Shown: positions 34,124-42,955 of the stretch, in pieces
Layout of the letters: each line of letters starts with the position of its first letter
Numbering within the stretch: the stretch's first letter is position 1
Assembly (NCBI RefSeq): GCF_002967765.1
Contig: NZ_PUHY01000005.1
Location: forward strand, 186,001 to 250,000
DNA from: Blastopirellula marina
GTDB taxonomy: Bacteria; Planctomycetota; Planctomycetia; Pirellulales; Pirellulaceae
Direction of reading: 5' to 3'
Length of the DNA stretch: 64,000 bases
Program-made: the position numbers and the translations under genes
The notes under the pieces: generated by a model
The model's input: only the letters and a program-made list of their open reading frames with translations
Told to the model about the DNA's origin: nothing
Databases searched by the model: none

Positions 34124-37100
34124 TTAAGCAGCTGTTGGATTTACAGCGGGACTCATCTCACCATCGCGTTGCCCGGCCTGCGGAGATAGCGTGCTTTCCA
34201 ATTTTTCCGTGACGTCTGAGGAAGCGATCTCCTTCTTTGTTAACCCGAATAATCGGGCGAAAAACAGACTCACGTCGTCGATCAAGCTGTAGACCACGGG
34301 GATGACAACCAGCGTCAGGATCGTCGACGTCAGCATGCCGCCCACCACACAAGCACCCATCGGGGCTCGACTTTCCGCACCATCGCCGAGGCCAAGGGTG
34401 ATTGGAATCATCCCAGCGATCGTCGAAAAAGCAGTCATCAGAATCGGTCGTAGTCGCGTCGGTCCGGCTTGGCGAAGGGCCTCATTTCGCTTGATGCCGC
34501 GGCTGCGAAGAAGATTGGTGTAGTCGACCAACAGAATCGCATTCTTGGTAACCAAACCCATTAACATCACCATGCCGATCATGCTGAAGATGTTAAGCGT
34601 GCGCCCGGTAATCGCCAAGCCAGCGAATGCTCCACCGACGGACAGGGGTAACGAGAACATGATCGTCAACGGGTGCAGATAGTTCTCGAACTGTGCGGCC
34701 AGGACCATATAGGTCAGCACAATTGCTAAGACCAACGCGAAGATAATACTGGCGAACGTCTCTGCCATCATGTCGGCCGTTCCCGTGAAAACCGCATGCA
34801 CGCCGCTTGGAAGTCCGACGTCCTGAGCAATCGATTCAACGTTTTCAATAGCTTCCCCTAACGGTTTGCTGGAAGCCAGGTTGGCGAGGATCGTCACCTG
34901 ACGGCGGCGTCCTTGACGTTCAATCGAAACCGGTCCGAATGTATTGTTGACCTGAGCAACGTTGCGTAGCTCGGTTAATTGAGCGTTCTTCATCGGAACT
35001 GGCAGGGTCGCCAGCGACTTTGCCTGATCACGCTGAGTGCCTACCAACCGCACGCGAACATCGATGTTCTCGCCGGCGTCTTCATAGGTCGATACTTTTT
35101 GACCGCCGATCAGCGTGCTGACAGCTTGCCCTAAGCCATCGATGTTTACACCCAGGTCTGCGGCTCGGTTGCGGTCGATTTCGATCGAAAGTTCGGGCTT
35201 GCCCGATTGCATGGTGGTGTTCACGTCGACGAGGCCAGGGACCTCTTTCATTCGTCTGACGATCTCGGAAGCTGTCTGGTCGAGTACTTCCAGGTCATCC
35301 CCACGCAAGTTGTACTGGATTGGAGCCGATCGCATTCCGCCACCACCCAAACGGGCAACGGCATCGACACTGATTCGCATGTGCGAGAAACGCTGTAGAC
35401 TTTCGCGCGCCATCTGCATCGCTTCCGCTTGCGAAACGTTTCGCTGCGACTTGTCGGTCATCTTGACCATCACATTGGCGACCGTCGTCATGCCATCGTA
35501 CTGGCCACCAACCGTCGTATAGATATCCTTCACTGCAGGAAGATCGGCCATGGCCAGCTCGACTTCCTGGGCGATTTTTGATGTCTGCCCAAGCGACGAA
35601 CCGGTAGGTGCTTCGATTTGAACTTGAAACTGACCTTCATCGGCCGCGGGGGTAAACTCCTTACCAATAAAGGGAAGTAGCATGGCACTACCGATAAACA
35701 CGCCGATCGATGCGACGACAACGATTAGCCGGTGACTAAGCGAAAACGCGAGCACACTTCCGTAAACGCGTTCGAGGTTAACCAGGATGCTTTCCGTAAA
35801 TTTGTAGAATCGCCCTTCGGAATTACTAAGTACCAGAATCTGTGAGCAGAGCATCGGCGATAGGAACAGGGCGATCAGCGTTGACACAATTACAGCAAAC
35901 GTGACCGTCATGCCGAATTCGTAGAAGAACTGTCCGATCAAGCCATCCATAAATGCGACCGGTACGAACACTGCTGCGATCGAAAGCGAAGTCGCAACTA
36001 CAGCGAAGCCTATTTCGTTCATCGCAGCTATGGCTGCTTCGATCCGCGTCATTCCTTCCTGCATGTGCCGCCATGTATTTTCAAGCACCACGATCGAGTC
36101 GTCGACGATCATGCCGACCGAGATGGTAAGGGCGAGCAACGTCATCGTGTTCAGGGTAAATCCAAACGCCAGCATAAACGCGTAGGTCGAGATGATCGTA
36201 GCCGGAATGGTGACGGCGGCGACAAGCGATCCTCGCAAGCTTCGCAGGAACAGCAAGATCACCAGCACTGCCAGGCCACCACCTCGTAAGAGTTCTCCCT
36301 GCGCTTCCTCCGTGCTCGATTCAACGAACTTGGAGTTGTCCTGCACGGTCAGAAGCTCGTAGCCGGCCGGCAAGTCCGCGGAAAGTTTGGCCAGTTCTTC
36401 CTTAACCTGCTTCGCCACGCCTACCATGTTAGTGCCTGATTGTTGGCGAACCGACAGTGCAATAGCCGGCTGCCCGTTCAACCGAGCCATGCTGTTTTGA
36501 TCTTCCAATCCATCTTCGATATTGGCGACCTGTTCCAAACGAACCACTTTGCCATTCGACTCTTTCACAACCAGTCGACGAAATTGCTCGATCGATTGCA
36601 CTTTACCGCGCGTCTTTACGACCAGATCGCTCTTGCCTGTTTCAATACGACCACCAGGAAGCTCGATGTTACTTTTTCGGAGGGTATCGATTACGTCCTG
36701 CGCCGAGATTCCGTGGGCGACCAGATCGTCGACTCGTAGCCAAACCCGGATCTCTCGCTCTCGGGCCCCAGATAGCTGGACGCCGCCCACACCGTTGACC
36801 GATTCGATCCGTGGTTTCAAGGTGTCTTTGGCGAAGATCGTCAGATCGCGGATTGAGGCATTACCAGCTAACACGATACCTAAAATCGGTGCGGCATCAG
36901 GATCGAATTTTTCGACCACCGGTGCCTCAGAATCGTTGGGAAGCTCGCCACGAATCGCTGCGATCTTATCTCGGACATCTTGAGCAGCGATATCGACATC
37001 GCGTGACAGCTCGAACTCGAGAAAGACCTGCGAAACTCCTTCACTGGTTTCGCTCCGCATCGATTTGATGCCGCTAATCGTGCTGAGTGATTCTTCGAGC

Positions 37101-37297
37101 ACCTCGGTCACCTCGGTTTCAACCGTGGTGGGTGAAGCCCCTTCGTACTGGACCGTGACAGTGACCATTGGCATGTCGACGTCCGGATAGAGGGCCATTC
37201 CCATACTGCCGTAGGCGATCAAACCGAATACGATCAGGGCGGCAAAGCCCATCGTCGTAAGGACGGGGCGACGGATGGCTGTTTCTGAAAGCTTCAT
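34124..37297 (-). CDS. RND efflux transporter, permease subunit (AcrB/HAE1-like)
   Basis: 1057 residues. Twelve membrane helices in the RND order: one at the N terminus (PVLTTMGFAALIVFGLIAY), two large periplasmic loops, two helix bundles. The proton-relay aspartates are in GMIVDDSIVVLEN near residue 395. Typical motifs include PDVDMPMVTVTVQYEGASPTTVETEVTE at the start of loop 1 and GLVTKNAILLVDY in the last bundle. It is the inner-membrane pump of a tripartite drug or solvent exporter. It follows the adaptor gene; the operator-like repeat at 37322 stands just before it. No outer-membrane TolC gene is present here. Confidence 0.95.
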   Translation of the reverse strand: MKLSETAIRRPVLTTMGFAALIVFGLIAYGSMGMALYPDVDMPMVTVTVQYEGASPTTVETEVTEVLEESLSTISGIKSMRSETSEGVSQVFLEFELSRDVDIAAQDVRDKIAAIRGELPNDSEAPVVEKFDPDAAPILGIVLAGNASIRDLTIFAKDTLKPRIESVNGVGGVQLSGAREREIRVWLRVDDLVAHGISAQDVIDTLRKSNIELPGGRIETGKSDLVVKTRGKVQSIEQFRRLVVKESNGKVVRLEQVANIEDGLEDQNSMARLNGQPAIALSVRQQSGTNMVGVAKQVKEELAKLSADLPAGYELLTVQDNSKFVESSTEEAQGELLRGGGLAVLVILLFLRSLRGSLVAAVTIPATIISTYAFMLAFGFTLNTMTLLALTISVGMIVDDSIVVLENTWRHMQEGMTRIEAAIAAMNEIGFAVVATSLSIAAVFVPVAFMDGLIGQFFYEFGMTVTFAVIVSTLIALFLSPMLCSQILVLSNSEGRFYKFTESILVNLERVYGSVLAFSLSHRLIVVVASIGVFIGSAMLLPFIGKEFTPAADEGQFQVQIEAPTGSSLGQTSKIAQEVELAMADLPAVKDIYTTVGGQYDGMTTVANVMVKMTDKSQRNVSQAEAMQMARESLQRFSHMRISVDAVARLGGGGMRSAPIQYNLRGDDLEVLDQTASEIVRRMKEVPGLVDVNTTMQSGKPELSIEIDRNRAADLGVNIDGLGQAVSTLIGGQKVSTYEDAGENIDVRVRLVGTQRDQAKSLATLPVPMKNAQLTELRNVAQVNNTFGPVSIERQGRRRQVTILANLASSKPLGEAIENVESIAQDVGLPSGVHAVFTGTADMMAETFASIIFALVLAIVLTYMVLAAQFENYLHPLTIMFSLPLSVGGAFAGLAITGRTLNIFSMIGMVMLMGLVTKNAILLVDYTNLLRSRGIKRNEALRQAGPTRLRPILMTAFSTIAGMIPITLGLGDGAESRAPMGACVVGGMLTSTILTLVVIPVVYSLIDDVSLFFARLFGLTKKEIASSDVTEKLESTLSPQAGQRDGEMSPAVNPTAA

Positions 37298-37321
37298 GAC
37301 TTTCCTAATTCGCTATTTAGG

Positions 37322-37339
37322 AAACGGACTCGTCCGTCC
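37322..37339. promoter_or_regulatory. Operator-like repeat before the permease gene
   Basis: AAACGGACTCGTCCGTCC, containing the inverted repeat ACGGAC-TC-GTCCGT at 37324-37337. It is identical over 18 bases to the site before the TetR-type gene at 39391-39408. It lies 25 bases upstream of the permease ATG, in the gap after the adaptor gene. Confidence 0.7.
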
Positions 37340-37363
37340 ATGCAGGCGACAAAAATAGGTGTG

Positions 37364-38701
37364 CTAACGCGATGCGACGTCGGCCACGGAGTTCTTGATC
37401 GAGATCATCATCTCATCGGCCAGTAAGTTCGGGTCGTCAACGACGATTAGATCGCCGGTGGAAAGCCCCTGTACCACTTCTGTCATTGAATCGTTTGCCA
37501 GTCCCAGTTCGATCGGTGTCGACTCGACCTGGTTTCCGTTGACTCTAAAGACGTGAGGTGTCCCTTCAATCAGGACGATCGCGCGACTCGGGATGGCTAA
37601 CCGTTCGCTTTTCTCATCACCGAATATTAGATGAACGTTGGCAAATTGACCTGCTTTATACTTACGCGACTCATTGTCGATAGCGATTCGCACGCTAAAC
37701 GTTCGCGTTTGCGGATCGACCATGTCGTTCACCGCCACAACAAGCCCCGTAACGGGTTTTTGCACGCCAGCCACTTGCACAGTCGCACGATCTTGTAGGT
37801 GCACGTTGCTAATGTTAGCTTCGGGTACGGCGATCTCGGCAATCAAGAATCTCAGATCCATGATCTCGGCGACTGGATCTCCGTTCGGTGACACGCGATC
37901 ACCCACTTCCACATGAAACGCGGTGACGACACCATCGTAAGGAGCTTTAATTTGTGCCTTATCGATGACGAGACGACACTGTTCGACCTCCGCAGCGGCT
38001 TGAGCAACGAGTGCTTTCTGGATCTCGATTTCTTCGTGGGTTGGTCCTGCCTGGGCTTTGGCGAGGACGGCGTCAGCCGCGGCGACGGTTGCTTTCGCTG
38101 TGCTGACTTCGGTCACGGCTTTCTCGAATTCGCTACTGGAAATCGCCTTCCGCTGGTGAAGCTGTTCCATTCGCTGAAAGTTTTGCTTTGATTGTTCGAG
38201 GCGCGCTATCGCCTCTTCGCGTAAAGCATTTAAGCGGTTGATTTCTTCGGGACGCTCCCAGGCTTTCAGGTTGGTAAGATCCGCCTTCGCCTTTTGTAAT
38301 TTTGCTTCAGCAATTCGAAGTGCCACTTCCTCTTCGCGAGTATCCAGCCGGACGAGCAATTCCCCTTTACCAATCGCTTGACCGTATAAAATGCCCAGTT
38401 GCTCCGAGTAATGCTTCCCGTCAACCACAACGTCGACCTTGGCCCCGATTTGGGGAATCTCGGCGACTACTCCTTCGACGTCAGAACCGACACGCGTCAT
38501 GCGGCGCGGCAACAGACTGCCGGTGAACTTGATTTCGGTTTGAATGGGCTGATAGCGCGTCGTGGCGACTTCCACTTCCGTCGGTTTGACGCGCGGCTTG
38601 TAAGTCGATTGATCGTCGCTGGCGGAATTCTCTTGCGAGCATCCGTTCACTGAGATCATCATTCCCGTTATCAAAAACAAAGCGATCCCGCTTCGCAACA
38701 T
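37364..38701 (-). CDS. RND efflux periplasmic adaptor subunit (HlyD/AcrA family)
   Basis: 445 residues from ATG 38701 with AGGA eight bases before it. The signal peptide ends at a cysteine (ISVNGCSQ), so it is a lipoprotein candidate. Lipoyl/barrel-sandwich halves flank a long alpha-helical hairpin (about 110-230: LRIAEAKLQKAKADLTNLKAWERPEEINRL... by position). A beta-barrel domain (VQVAGVQKPVTGLVVAVNDMVDPQTRTF) follows. The adaptor links the permease to an outer-membrane channel. The gene lies between the regulator and the permease in one transcriptional direction. Confidence 0.92.
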   Translation of the reverse strand: MLRSGIALFLITGMMISVNGCSQENSASDDQSTYKPRVKPTEVEVATTRYQPIQTEIKFTGSLLPRRMTRVGSDVEGVVAEIPQIGAKVDVVVDGKHYSEQLGILYGQAIGKGELLVRLDTREEEVALRIAEAKLQKAKADLTNLKAWERPEEINRLNALREEAIARLEQSKQNFQRMEQLHQRKAISSSEFEKAVTEVSTAKATVAAADAVLAKAQAGPTHEEIEIQKALVAQAAAEVEQCRLVIDKAQIKAPYDGVVTAFHVEVGDRVSPNGDPVAEIMDLRFLIAEIAVPEANISNVHLQDRATVQVAGVQKPVTGLVVAVNDMVDPQTRTFSVRIAIDNESRKYKAGQFANVHLIFGDEKSERLAIPSRAIVLIEGTPHVFRVNGNQVESTPIELGLANDSMTEVVQGLSTGDLIVVDDPNLLADEMMISIKNSVADVASR

Positions 38702-38720
38702 GGTGCTTTTCCTAAAGTAA

Positions 38721-39368
38721 CTAGGTTTTCGAAGGTTGGTCAGTGGCAACCAATCCGTTCAACAAGAGATCGATCGCGCTTTCAACTCGCTCGACCAACT
38801 TTCCCTTCTGCCCTTGAAGGCAGCCGCTGATCATGCAGCCAAACAAAAGGTCGGTAAACGCATCGGAAGCTTGCATCACATTAATCGCGCGAAGCTCACC
38901 TCGATCGATGCCGGCTTGCATGATGCCATCGAGACCAGAGCGGTTTTCTTCGCGGAACATCAAGTGAGTCGGATAGACCGACTCGCGGAACTCGGCACGC
39001 TCCTGAATCATGATTTCGATCGACTGCGGATGCTTCTGGTAGTACTCGGCACAAGCCAGCATGATTTTCCGTAGCAGTTGAGGTACTCCGTTCGCTTCGA
39101 TCAGATTGGGAATCTCTTGGTCCTGCAAAACCTTTCGGCGAGCGTAATCGCTCATACGTTCGACACAGAACTTAGCCGTGGCGAGGAACAACTGCTCTTT
39201 GTTCCCAAAGTGCCGATAAACCGTCCCTTTCCCAACGCCAGCCAAGTCGGCGATGATTTGCACATCGGTATTACGAAAGCCTTCCTTGGCGAACACCATC
39301 ATGGCGTTTGTCAGGATGCTGTTTTGTTTCTTGGCGGCTTTGGTCGTCGGTTCTGGTTGCTGGCACAT
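38721..39368 (-). CDS. TetR/AcrR family regulator of the efflux operon
   Basis: 215 residues. N-terminal TetR DNA-binding domain at about 15-62: SILTNAMMVFAKEGFRNTDVQIIADLAGVGKGTVYRHFGNKEQLF. The C-terminal ligand-binding part includes a TetR_C-type helix bundle (VMQASDAFTDLLFGCMISG). It lies first in the operon, 19 bases before the adaptor start. An 18-base repeat overlapping its own predicted transcription start suggests autorepression. Repression relieved by a pump substrate is the usual logic for this class. Confidence 0.92.
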   Translation of the reverse strand: MCQQPEPTTKAAKKQNSILTNAMMVFAKEGFRNTDVQIIADLAGVGKGTVYRHFGNKEQLFLATAKFCVERMSDYARRKVLQDQEIPNLIEANGVPQLLRKIMLACAEYYQKHPQSIEIMIQERAEFRESVYPTHLMFREENRSGLDGIMQAGIDRGELRAINVMQASDAFTDLLFGCMISGCLQGQKGKLVERVESAIDLLLNGLVATDQPSKT

Positions 39369-39390
39369 CGTTGGGTTTCTCCTATTGATA

Positions 39391-39412
39391 AAACGGACTC
39401 GTCCGTCCGTTT
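39391..39412. promoter_or_regulatory. Operator before the TetR-type gene
   Basis: AAACGGAC (39391-39398) and GTCCGTTT (39405-39412) form an inverted repeat, and inside it ACGGAC-TC-GTCCGT (39393-39406) forms another. It lies just downstream of a predicted -10 box, over the likely transcription start, and its first 18 bases recur exactly before the permease gene. Confidence 0.75.
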
Positions 39413-39416
39413 CGTT

Positions 39417-39445
39417 ATCGTATTCTGGTTTGGCAATTGAGACAA
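39417..39445 (-). promoter_or_regulatory. Predicted sigma-70-type promoter of the efflux operon
   Basis: On the minus strand TTGTCT (39445-39440) and TACGAT (39422-39417) are 17 bases apart. The operator begins four bases beyond the -10 box, so a bound regulator would block transcription initiation. Confidence 0.5.
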
Positions 39446-39669
39446 GAGAGAATCCCTAGCGTCCTAATTGCTTTTCTGGCGGCATTAAGGCGTTGTCTAT
39501 CAACATGTTACGATCTTCATAGTTTGTGCGTCTCCATTGTTTCGTTCGCAAATTAGTGGAAACGTAAAAGGACTGAGAAGCCGCCATTCATATAGCGAAC
39601 GAACGTGAACCTGCCTGCTAAAATAGCTGTCCGTCGTCTTAGATAAGCAGCCACGAATCAAGGAGCAGG
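39446..39669. other. Intergenic region upstream of the HEAT-like gene
   Basis: With the promoter/operator segment, the gene-free gap between the TetR-type gene and the HEAT-like gene is about 300 bases. This remainder holds no gene I can support. It ends in AAGGAG at 39660-39665, a ribosome-binding site for the ATG at 39670. Confidence 0.5.
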
Positions 39670-39857
39670 ATGGAACTTTCCGACTTTTCCCCCTCTCAAT
39701 TCCCTCAACAGAAGACCAAAGCGATGCCCTGCAAAAAGGGTTAGGACGAGCATGGCAGTGGGCGAGATCTGGGCTGTTATCGACGGACAACTGCCGCTGG
39801 ATTCAGCGATGGGGATTCAAGGCCAGTGACAGCGAGGTTCAGAAAGTCGCCGAGGCC

Positions 39858-40382
39858 ATGTGGCAAATTGACAATCCGGAAGTGATACGGCGATTATTGT
39901 GGGTATTCGCTCGACGCGCGATGCCAGAGTTTGATACGAGGCTACTTGACTTATGCCAACATGAGGACGAAGAGATAAAAAGACTCGCCCTTAGAGCTTC
40001 GGCAAACAATGGGCATCCAAGTGTACGTACGTTTGCTATCGAGCAACTAACTTCAGGCAGTTATCTGTATTCGTTGCAGCTTTTCGCCAAGAATTTTCGT
40101 TCGGGTGATGAGCAGCTTATCATCAATGCGATCGAGATTCCCGCTGACAGCGATGATCGACATGGCTTGTTGATCGACATTTTAGACGTGATTGAAGAAA
40201 ACACGCCTGCCGATGTCGTCTTGCTAGGTCAAGTTATCTATTTTCACACGCCTTGCACGATCTGTCGAAATGCCGCGACCAAAGTACTTCTCCAGCGGAA
40301 GCAGGCTCCGAAGTGGTTGATAGAAGAAGTTGAAAGGGATGCGGATGAAGATGCGCGTGAACTGGTCAAGGAGGCGTTGTAG
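39858..40382 (+). CDS. HEAT-like repeat protein, 5' end frameshifted
   Basis: 174 residues from ATG 39858: alpha-helical repeats (NPEVIRRLLWVFARRAMPEFDTRLLDLCQHEDEEIKRLALRASANNGHPSVR), ending DEDARELVKEAL. The original start was probably ATG 39670, which has AAGGAG four bases before it, but that frame stops at 39742. The downstream frame is open and protein-like back to about 39630 (STEDQSDALQKGLGRAWQWARSGLLS). A single missing base near 39710 would join the two into a protein of about 237 residues. It may be a pseudogene or may be translated from 39858. It is followed after three bases by the methyltransferase-like gene. Confidence 0.6.
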   Translation: MWQIDNPEVIRRLLWVFARRAMPEFDTRLLDLCQHEDEEIKRLALRASANNGHPSVRTFAIEQLTSGSYLYSLQLFAKNFRSGDEQLIINAIEIPADSDDRHGLLIDILDVIEENTPADVVLLGQVIYFHTPCTICRNAATKVLLQRKQAPKWLIEEVERDADEDARELVKEAL

Positions 40383-40385
40383 GTC

Positions 40386-41078
40386 ATGCCCTTTGAACTG
40401 AATCGGGTTGTCCCTTGGGGCAGGTCCTATGATGAATATGTACGGATGTTTGATCTGCGTGACGAGCAGCTAGGCCAGCGCATCCTGGGGTGTGCCGATG
40501 GACCGGCGGCCTTTAATGTCGAGCTTACCCATCGTGGTGGGCAAATCATGTCGTGCGATCCGCTTTACGGATACTCGCCCACTGAGATTCAGGCACGGAT
40601 TGACGAGTGTTTTGAGCTCGTTCTGAGGCAAACGCGCAACAACGCCGACGGTTTCGTCTGGAGTGAAACGATACCGAGCGTCGAAGCGTTAGGTGAAATC
40701 CGCCGTCAGGCGATGGATGCTTTCCTGAAGGATCTGCCAATCGGGCGATCAGCCGGAAGGTATGTGGCGGCCGAGTTGCCTGACCTCCCCTTCCGTGACG
40801 GTGCTTTTGACTTGGCACTCTGCTCTCACTTCTTGTTTCCTTACGACACGTTAGGTTTAGACTTTCATCGACAATCGGTGGCCAGTTTGTTGCGCGTTGC
40901 CCAGGAAGTTCGTATTTTCCCTTTGTTAACGCTCGATCGGCGTCTTAGTCCTTACTTAAATCAAGTTGTCCAAATGGCAGAATCGATTGGTTGCACAGCG
41001 GACGTCGTGCCAACAAATTATGAGTTTCAGCGGGGGGCGAACCGAATGCTTGTACTTCGAAATGTAGTCGCCCGGTGA
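40386..41078 (+). CDS. SAM-dependent methyltransferase-like protein
   Basis: 230 residues. A Rossmann-type motif I is visible (RILGCADGPAAFNVELTHRGGQIMSCDPLYGY near residue 33). A post-motif follows (AAELPDLPFRDGAFDLALCSHFLFPYD near 125), the usual place of the fourth strand of class I methyltransferases. The C terminus (VVPTNYEFQRGANRMLVLRN) fits a final beta hairpin. The substrate is unknown. It begins three bases after the HEAT-like gene stop and so may be co-transcribed with it. Confidence 0.75.
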   Translation: MPFELNRVVPWGRSYDEYVRMFDLRDEQLGQRILGCADGPAAFNVELTHRGGQIMSCDPLYGYSPTEIQARIDECFELVLRQTRNNADGFVWSETIPSVEALGEIRRQAMDAFLKDLPIGRSAGRYVAAELPDLPFRDGAFDLALCSHFLFPYDTLGLDFHRQSVASLLRVAQEVRIFPLLTLDRRLSPYLNQVVQMAESIGCTADVVPTNYEFQRGANRMLVLRNVVAR

Positions 41079-41172
41079 TGACTTATTGTAAAATTGACAC
41101 AATCTGCGACAGGAGTACAATTCTCATCTAGAATGCGGCAGCAAAACCGCATCGCAACAGAAGGAGAATCGG

Positions 41173-42066
41173 ATGTCGAAAGATCGATTTTTGAGAGCTT
41201 GTCTATCGTTGGAAGGGCTTTCGATCGGGGATGCATTCGGGCAGCAATTCTTCATGCCCCATGTCGCATCGTCCGCTAGGCCTGGTCAGCTTCCGCCGGC
41301 TCCTTGGGGCTACACCGACGATACGGAAATGGCGATTGCCCTGACTCAGACACTACGAGAATGTGAGACAGTCGATCAGGACGTCCTCGCGCGGCACTTC
41401 GCCGAGCGTCACGAGGCCGAACCATATCGAGGCTACGGTGCTGGAGCGAGGCAATTATTGACGGGCATCTCCAGCGGCGGCTCGTGGCAAGAATTAAGCC
41501 GAGAGATGTTCGGTGGCGGCGGGTCCTACGGCAATGGAGCGGCGATGCGAGTTGCTCCACTTGGCGCATGGTTCGCAGATGATGTGCAAAAAACGATCGA
41601 GCAGGCTGCCCTTTCAGCTGAAGTAACGCATGCCCACCGTGAAGCATCGATTGGTGCAATTGCTGTCGCACTTGCCGCTGGTTGGGCGTTCCGTTGGGAA
41701 GATGAACCTGCCGAGGAACTGATTCCATGGGTGATCTCGCATCTCGAAGCCTGCGAGGTGCGTCGCCGTTTGGAAATCGCCGCGAAGTTTCCGCTGGATA
41801 TGTGGCCGTTTAACGTTGCTTCGCAGGTTGGTTACGGACTAGAAATCAGCAGTCAAGATACGGTGCCGTATTGCTTGTGGATGGCGGCTGCTTTCATGGA
41901 CGACTATGAAGAAGCGATGTGGAACGCCGCGCGAGTTGGCGGCGATATCGATACCACTTGTGCCATCATTGGTGGAATCGTCGCACTGCGAGTTGGCCCA
42001 GAGGGAATACCGGCTGAGTGGAAAAACTACCGCGAACCTCTGGCTTGGAGTGGTGCTCGAACTTGA
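41173..42066 (+). CDS. ADP-ribosylglycohydrolase family protein
   Basis: 297 residues. DraG/ARH-type metal-binding motifs are present: GDAFGQQF near residue 20, YTDDTEMAIALTQTL near 46, and GGDIDTTCAIIGGIVALRVG near 260. Enzymes of this fold remove ADP-ribose from proteins or other targets with two Mg2+ ions. AAGGAG lies seven or eight bases before the ATG. No matching ADP-ribosyltransferase was recognised nearby, so the target is unknown. Predicted cytosolic. Confidence 0.88.
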   Translation: MSKDRFLRACLSLEGLSIGDAFGQQFFMPHVASSARPGQLPPAPWGYTDDTEMAIALTQTLRECETVDQDVLARHFAERHEAEPYRGYGAGARQLLTGISSGGSWQELSREMFGGGGSYGNGAAMRVAPLGAWFADDVQKTIEQAALSAEVTHAHREASIGAIAVALAAGWAFRWEDEPAEELIPWVISHLEACEVRRRLEIAAKFPLDMWPFNVASQVGYGLEISSQDTVPYCLWMAAAFMDDYEEAMWNAARVGGDIDTTCAIIGGIVALRVGPEGIPAEWKNYREPLAWSGART

Positions 42067-42203
42067 ATCAAGGAAGTTTCAAGAATAAGTCGTATCACCC
42101 TCTCTTTTACGTCGATCGCGCTACCGGTGAAATGATCGCCGAGAACTTCTCGGTAGCAACGCGTGTCTTTCTAATGGAAAGACCGAATCTCTCGACAGAG
42201 TAG
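42063..42203 (+). CDS. Possible small protein, unknown
   Basis: 46 codons from a TTG that overlaps the stop of the ADP-ribosylglycohydrolase gene by four bases (TTGA). The product contains YHPLFYVDRATGEMIAENFS, which reads like protein, but there is no family match or ribosome-binding site of its own. It may equally be a remnant. Confidence 0.25.
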   Translation: MNQGSFKNKSYHPLFYVDRATGEMIAENFSVATRVFLMERPNLSTE

Positions 42204-42254
42204 CCGTTTAACTAATGGACAGGTCGAGAAACGAAAGTTTGAATGAAACACTGA

Positions 42255-42896
42255 ATGGATTTACCAACAAACCCTTACGTCGAACAGCAATCAACATGGC
42301 CGTCATCCGGACGCCATATTTTGGCGCACTTCGACGACGAATCGATTGTCGTCTATCAAGCCTATCGTCCAGACATTGGCGAGTTTGCAATCAACCACGG
42401 CTATTTCGGTGGTGATTTTAAATACAGCCGAATGAGTTGGATCAAACCCAATTTTCTGTGGATGATGTATCGCAGTAGTTGGGGCACTTCCGAGGGGCAG
42501 GAAAAGGTTCTAGGGGTGAGACTGACTCGAAAGTTCTTTGACTCACTCCTGGAACAAGCCGTTCCTTCCTCGTACTCCCGCGAGCTGTATCTGGATCGCG
42601 CGGCATGGCAAGCGGCCGTGCGTCGATCGGACGTTCGCCTTCAATGGGACCCGGATCACACCCCAACTGGCGACAAATGCGAACGTCGGGCCATTCAGCT
42701 GGGGCTGCGAAGTGAACTGCTTGAGAGATATGGGAATGATGCCTGCCTGGAAATTATCGACATGAGTACGTTCGTCTGCCAGCAACGTGAATATCTGGAA
42801 ATGGGACGAAAGCAAGACCTACTGTTACCGATAGCGCGAGTATATATTCCCAAATCCGAAGCAGCGATTCGTAACGTGCGTCTCGACGCTTTCTGA
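42255..42896 (+). CDS. DUF4291 family protein
   Basis: 213 residues, matching the whole length of DUF4291: ESIVVYQAYRPDIGEFAINHGYFGGDFKYSRMSWIKPNFLWMMYRSSWG at 35-80, then QEKVLGVRLTRKFFDSLLEQA, VRLQWDPDHTPTGDK, and RRAIQLGLRSELL. DUF4291 is widespread in bacteria, fungi and plants and its biochemical activity is not established to my knowledge. The conserved basic and aromatic residues suggest a nucleotide- or nucleic-acid-related enzyme, but that is speculation. Its neighbours are an ADP-ribosylglycohydrolase gene and pth2. Confidence 0.9.
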   Translation: MDLPTNPYVEQQSTWPSSGRHILAHFDDESIVVYQAYRPDIGEFAINHGYFGGDFKYSRMSWIKPNFLWMMYRSSWGTSEGQEKVLGVRLTRKFFDSLLEQAVPSSYSRELYLDRAAWQAAVRRSDVRLQWDPDHTPTGDKCERRAIQLGLRSELLERYGNDACLEIIDMSTFVCQQREYLEMGRKQDLLLPIARVYIPKSEAAIRNVRLDAF

Positions 42897-42955
42897 TAAA
42901 CAAATGACCAGATGATTTTGCCGAGACCGCTGAAATCAAAGGGGACGCTAACAAG

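Noticed and set aside
39500-39790. 96-codon minus-strand frame next to the TetR-type gene
   Set aside because: No protein-like features; overlaps the front of the HEAT-like gene, whose ribosome-binding site and frames fit better.
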